Shown: positions 60,373 to 64,000 of the stretch, one piece after another
Position numbering within the stretch: the stretch's first letter is position 1
Layout: every line of letters begins with the position of its first letter
DNA from: Paucibacter sp. B2R-40
GTDB lineage: Bacteria; Pseudomonadota; Gammaproteobacteria; Burkholderiales; Burkholderiaceae_C
Assembly (NCBI RefSeq): GCF_025717555.1
Contig: NZ_JAJIRP010000001.1
Location: 620,001-684,000, forward strand
Direction of reading: 5' to 3'
Length of the DNA stretch: 64,000 nt
Position numbers and translations under genes: made by a program
Notes under the pieces: generated by a model
Told to the model about the DNA's origin: nothing
Seen by the model: the letters and a program-made list of their open reading frames with translations, nothing else
The model's database searches: none

Positions 60373-61026
60373 GCTTGTCAACGGCCTGCCGCGACGGATG
60401 ACGCTGGACGCCGATGGGCTCGTCCGTCAACTTGACGGCCTGGGCGCCCACAGGCCGGGCTTCGATCACTTCACCGACAACAATGTCTGGCGCATCAATG
60501 ATCCGGTCTAGGGGCGCTCTGCACAAAGCAGGCCGGTCCGTGCTCGCGCGGTCTCGGGCCGCCTGTTGCGCCGCAGCTTTCTTCAAGGCTCAAGGCGCTT
60601 GGCTTCAAGCTGCACCTTGCATCCCTTCCCGATCCGAACTACAGACCTTGCCCCAATATCTGCAGGTCGCCCCCTGGCAAGCGCGGGTTCAACCTGATTT
60701 TCCGGGGCATGGACCCGCCACACACTAACGAGCAATTCAAATGACTGCGAAAGGCAGGCTCGGTACTTGTGTCACATGGATCCCGACAGGCCAGTGGGCT
60801 GAATCTTGAGCGAAATGCGCGGCGCGATGTGCCGGCGGTTGGTTTGACGCTGCACTCCAGGCATGGCGAACGTGCCGGAGTCAGGTCGCTTTGGCCGCAG
60901 CGCTTAGCCTGATGGCGCGCGAAACTTGCTCAAGGCTGCTTGATGGAGGTCCGCGACGGCTCGCCCAGCGTGCATACTTGGCTCCGGCTGATCCAGCAAG
61001 GCTTGGCTGAGACAAGGGCGCAGCAG
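60373..61026. other. Intergenic region with an orphan coding-like fragment
   Basis: Directly at the stop of the lipoprotein gene, frame 60361-60511 reads as a credible protein end: HFELVNGLPRRMTLDADGLV, then FDHFTDNNVWRINDPV-stop. It has no own start and looks like a remnant of another gene, perhaps of an Rhs-like or YD-repeat type. The rest (60512-61026) shows no gene to me; it should hold the promoter of the propeller sensor. Confidence 0.4.
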
Positions 61027-64000
61027 ATGGTCGTCTGTATCCGGTGGTGTTTGCCTTCACTGAATTTCATCCGCAGCGGCTGGGTGTGGCTTGGCCCGTT
61101 TGGTATTTTTGGCAGATTTGGCCTTGCCTTGCTCCCGATGGGCCTGCTGGCCTCTTGCCTTCTCTTGGTTGCCCCGCCGTCTGTCGCGCAGGCGCTCAAC
61201 CGGCTGCACTTCACGCAGCTGGGTCTGGATGAGGGCTTGCCCAGCCCCTATGTGCTGAGCAGCTTGCAAGACAGCCAGGGGCTGATTTGGCTCGGCACGA
61301 CCAACGGTTTGGCCCGTTATGACGGTCGCTTGGTGAGAAGCTTCCCGAGCGACCCGCTGCGCGCCAATACGCTCAGCAGCCCGGTGATTCAGGTCCTGCT
61401 GGAGGATAGGCAGCGCAAGCTCATCTGGGTCGGCAGCCACGCCGGCATGGACAGGCTGGATTTGCGCACCGAGCTGGTCAAGCGCCTGCGCGTGCCGTCC
61501 GAACTGAATCAAAGAGAGCGGCGGGTGCGTGCCATCACGCCGGCGGCGGGCGGGCGCTTGTGGGTCGCTTTTTTGGGCGGGCTTTATTTGTTCGACCCCG
61601 ATACGGAACAGTTCACGGTGTGGCCGATTGAGCCGCTGGCGCCGGCAAAGTCCGCGGATGGCAGCGGACGCGTCAGCACGGCCATCAATGTGATGATTTC
61701 CGATGGCCGGGAAGGTGTGTGGGTGTCGCGCGCCGACAAGGTCGTGCATATCGCTGCCAATTCCAAGGGGAAGGGCAAGGGCAAGGGCAAGGCCCAGGGC
61801 GAAGGCTATGCCATAGAGCACAGCTTCAGCAGCACGCAGGCCCCACGGCCCGGCCCGCTCAGCGCTGAAGGGGCAGCGGTCAGTCAGCTGGCGTTTGACG
61901 CCAGCGGGCGCTTGTGGGTGGGCTTGACTGGCGGGCTGCAGACCTGGCAGGTGGAGCCGGGCGCGGTGCGCCCCGATCCCCTCGCGCAATCGCTGCAACT
62001 GCCACTGCAATCGGTACACGCGCTGCTCTTGGCGCAGGACAAATCGATGTGGATAGGGATGGGGGACATCGCTGTGCTGCACCGCTGGCGCGAAGGCGCC
62101 TCAGGGGTGGAGTCGTTCCGGCGCTTGCCGGGTGTCGGCGGCAGCTTGTCGAGCGACACCATTGCCTCCTTGATGCAGGACCGCGCGGGCGTTTTATGGG
62201 TCGGCTCCACCGATGTGGGCGTGAACCTGGTGGACCTGAACAGGCAAGGCTTCAGCAATTACCTGAGCATTCCGGGTGATTCGCAAAGCTTGTCATCGCC
62301 GGTGGTGATGGCGACGCTGCTCGATGGCGCCGAGCATGCTTGGGTGGGCACTTACGGCGGCGGGCTGAACCATTTGCATCTGGCCAGCGGCAAGGTGCGA
62401 CAGATTGCGCTGAAGGACATGCCGATCAGCCATGTCAAGGCCTTGGCGCCGGCGGCGAAAGGCAAGATCTGGGTCGGCGGGGACCGCGGCCTGGTGCTGT
62501 TCGATCCCGCGCTTGGGCGCAGCCAGCGGGTCGACTTTGAGAATTTGGGCGGCAATCGGGTGTCGGTCAGTGCCTTGCTGCCTGACGAAGCTCGTGACGG
62601 CGCCAGCAACGGCGGGCTGTGGATCAGCACTGCGGTCGGCCTGTACCGCATGAATGCTGATTTAGGCTTGCGACGCTATCAAGCCGACGGCAAGCAGGCC
62701 GGTTCGTTGGTCCACTCGGTCCTGGACAGCTTGCTGCGTGATCGTGATGGGCGTCTATGGGTCGGCAGCAAGGCCGGTTTGCAGTATTGGGATGCCGCCA
62801 GCGACAGCTTTTCAGCTCCCATCTTGGTGGAGAACGCCGTGCCGGGGCAGGTCAGGCCGTCCGTGCATGGCATGCGCCAGGATGCGCAAGGCCGTATCTG
62901 GCTGGCCACCGATCAAGGGCTGTTTGAATTGCTCTCGGCCCAGGCCGGCAAGACCTGGATGCTGAAATCATGGCGCGCCATCCCCGGCATGCCGGCCGGC
63001 AGATTCGATGCCATCCAAGATGCCAACAACGGCGAGATCTGGTTGGGCAGTGAGCAAGGCTTGACGCGGGTGCGGCCGGCGCAGCAGCAGGCCCGGTTTT
63101 TCGGCGGGCGAGGCACTTTTGAGCGGGGCTTCAATTTTGGCGCGGCCACGCGTGGCCCCGATGGCAGCCTGTTCTTCGGCGGCCCCGGCCTGCTGCGATT
63201 CAAGCCCGAGCAGCTGCGTGACAACCCGACCGCGCCGACCGTGGTCTTGAGTGATTTGCTGGTGCTCAATCGCTCCTTGTTGAACGATGGCGGCGCAACA
63301 TCGGGCACCTTGCCGGGCATGCCCGCCAGCAGCTCGGCCAGCACGGTGAGCCTGAGTTTGGCGGACCTGGGTATTGACGGGCCGCTGCATCTGGCTAAAT
63401 CCATCACCCTGAGCCCGCGCGAAACGATGGTGAGTTTTGAGTTGGCGGCGCTGCATTTTGATCGCGTCAAGCTGAATCGTTATGCATGGATGCTGGAGGG
63501 CTTTGATCGCGATTGGATTTACGGCCAGGGGGCGCTGGGTTTGGCCACTTACACCAATCTGGATGCCGGCCATTACCGGCTGCGCGTCAAGGCCGCCAAC
63601 CCGGACGGTATCTGGAGCGAGCCGGCGACGCTGCTGGATGTCGAGGTCTTGCCGCCGTTCTGGCGCACCTGGTGGTGGCGTTCGGGCGTGGCGCTGCTGG
63701 CTGCCTTGGCCTTGCTGGGAGCCTTCCGGCTGCGCACGCGCAGCTTGCAGCAGACCCAGCAAGCGCTCGAGCAAGAGGTGGCAACGCGCACGCGCCAATT
63801 GGCCGAAGAAAAGCAAGTTGCCCTGGGCCAGCGCGAGGTGGCCGAGAAAGCCCGGCGCGATATCGGGCTGCTCGGCGAGATCGGCCGACAGATCACCGCC
63901 TCTTTGGATATAGAGGCGATTCAGCAAACGCTCTACAAACATGTGCAAGACCTGGTCGATGCCTCGGTATTTGGTGTCGGTCTGCTCGACAAGCGCGAAC
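61027..64000 (+). CDS. Beta-propeller two-component-type sensor with Y_Y_Y and GAF domains (3' end outside window)
   Basis: Over 990 residues within the window. A signal/anchor region is followed by many regulator-propeller blades of form DSQGLIWLGTTNGL, DGRLWVGSKAGL, AQGRIWLATDQGL. A Y_Y_Y domain (NRYAWMLEGFDRDWIYG, GHYRLRVKAANPDG) precedes a transmembrane segment (WRSGVALLAALALLGAFRL) and a coiled coil. A GAF domain begins (GLLGEIGRQITASLDIEAI) at the window end. An HK or GGDEF output is expected after it. ATG 61027 is chosen with AAGG upstream; ATG 61138 is the alternative. A (GGCAAG)n tract at about 61764-61792 codes a Gly-Lys repeat. Confidence 0.88.
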   Translation, partial: MVVCIRWCLPSLNFIRSGWVWLGPFGIFGRFGLALLPMGLLASCLLLVAPPSVAQALNRLHFTQLGLDEGLPSPYVLSSLQDSQGLIWLGTTNGLARYDGRLVRSFPSDPLRANTLSSPVIQVLLEDRQRKLIWVGSHAGMDRLDLRTELVKRLRVPSELNQRERRVRAITPAAGGRLWVAFLGGLYLFDPDTEQFTVWPIEPLAPAKSADGSGRVSTAINVMISDGREGVWVSRADKVVHIAANSKGKGKGKGKAQGEGYAIEHSFSSTQAPRPGPLSAEGAAVSQLAFDASGRLWVGLTGGLQTWQVEPGAVRPDPLAQSLQLPLQSVHALLLAQDKSMWIGMGDIAVLHRWREGASGVESFRRLPGVGGSLSSDTIASLMQDRAGVLWVGSTDVGVNLVDLNRQGFSNYLSIPGDSQSLSSPVVMATLLDGAEHAWVGTYGGGLNHLHLASGKVRQIALKDMPISHVKALAPAAKGKIWVGGDRGLVLFDPALGRSQRVDFENLGGNRVSVSALLPDEARDGASNGGLWISTAVGLYRMNADLGLRRYQADGKQAGSLVHSVLDSLLRDRDGRLWVGSKAGLQYWDAASDSFSAPILVENAVPGQVRPSVHGMRQDAQGRIWLATDQGLFELLSAQAGKTWMLKSWRAIPGMPAGRFDAIQDANNGEIWLGSEQGLTRVRPAQQQARFFGGRGTFERGFNFGAATRGPDGSLFFGGPGLLRFKPEQLRDNPTAPTVVLSDLLVLNRSLLNDGGATSGTLPGMPASSSASTVSLSLADLGIDGPLHLAKSITLSPRETMVSFELAALHFDRVKLNRYAWMLEGFDRDWIYGQGALGLATYTNLDAGHYRLRVKAANPDGIWSEPATLLDVEVLPPFWRTWWWRSGVALLAALALLGAFRLRTRSLQQTQQALEQEVATRTRQLAEEKQVALGQREVAEKARRDIGLLGEIGRQITASLDIEAIQQTLYKHVQDLVDASVFGVGLLDKRE

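Noticed and set aside
1-64000. CRISPR arrays, insertion sequences, integrases, tRNA or rRNA genes, exosortase
   Set aside because: Searched by eye for repeats-with-spacers, transposase motifs and RNA-like clover patterns; none was seen. Exosortase must be elsewhere in the genome.

Overview
The window is GC-rich and densely coded. Three proteins carry C-terminal PEP-CTERM sorting signals, and the gene families (MacAB-type efflux, SugE, AqpZ, chitinases, many Cache or Ser/Thr-kinase sensors) point to a free-living betaproteobacterium of the order Burkholderiales. A Roseateles/Pelomonas/Paucibacter-like organism is my best guess; this is inference from gene content, not from a marker gene. I saw no rRNA, tRNA, CRISPR array, insertion sequence or prophage.

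Layout. 1-2125: 5' part of a Ser/Thr kinase with a membrane sensor domain. 2200-6750: macA-macB-outer-membrane lipoprotein tripartite export operon. 6853-14563: small housekeeping and stress genes (ribosome hibernation factor, two PEP-CTERM proteins, a glycosyltransferase, TerB-like, GST, two GNATs). 14735-18150: SugE exporter, a c-type cytochrome, an acyltransferase, and an MBL-fold hydrolase divergent from a MerR regulator over a classic MerR-type promoter. 18147-26194: a same-strand block of an 8-haem cytochrome with HEAT and TPR repeats, a Tat-exported HAD hydrolase, an arylsulfatase, a frameshifted gene remnant, DUF2950 and DUF3300. 26361-30557: an AmpG-like MFS protein, a GNAT, a membrane-tethered receiver protein and AqpZ.

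31734-33753 is a bufferin-type RiPP metallophore operon (BufA2 precursor, BufB/DUF692 MNIO enzyme, BufC/DUF2063). 33922-36827 is a two-gene unit pairing an AmpG-like MFS permease with a DigH/YddW-like peptidoglycan glycosidase. The permease carries an in-frame 84-bp repeat-like insertion. 37058-43814 holds a secreted protein, a large sensor histidine kinase, a DUF2332 protein divergent from a Crp/Fnr regulator across a palindromic operator, a sterol-desaturase-family enzyme with its own divergent Crp/Fnr gene, and glutathione peroxidase.

44140-48916 has an SGNH hydrolase facing an operon of ECF sigma factor, TPR Ser/Thr kinase and a small protein, an arrangement known for kinase-controlled ECF factors. 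49166-49759 is a catalytically degenerate GGDEF protein followed by a ~147-bp imperfect palindrome shared with the convergent PEP-CTERM gene. 51041-57844 is a chitinolytic cluster (GH19, GH18, GH18, each with a CBM5/12 domain). 58726-60372 encodes an apparently undescribed lipoprotein made of three tandem ~132-147-residue repeats, each with a cysteine pair exactly 30 residues apart. 61027-64000 is a beta-propeller two-component-type sensor cut by the window end.

The points most worth following up are the triple-repeat lipoprotein beside the chitinases, the bufferin operon, the repeat inserted in frame in the permease, and the palindromic element at 49757-49903.
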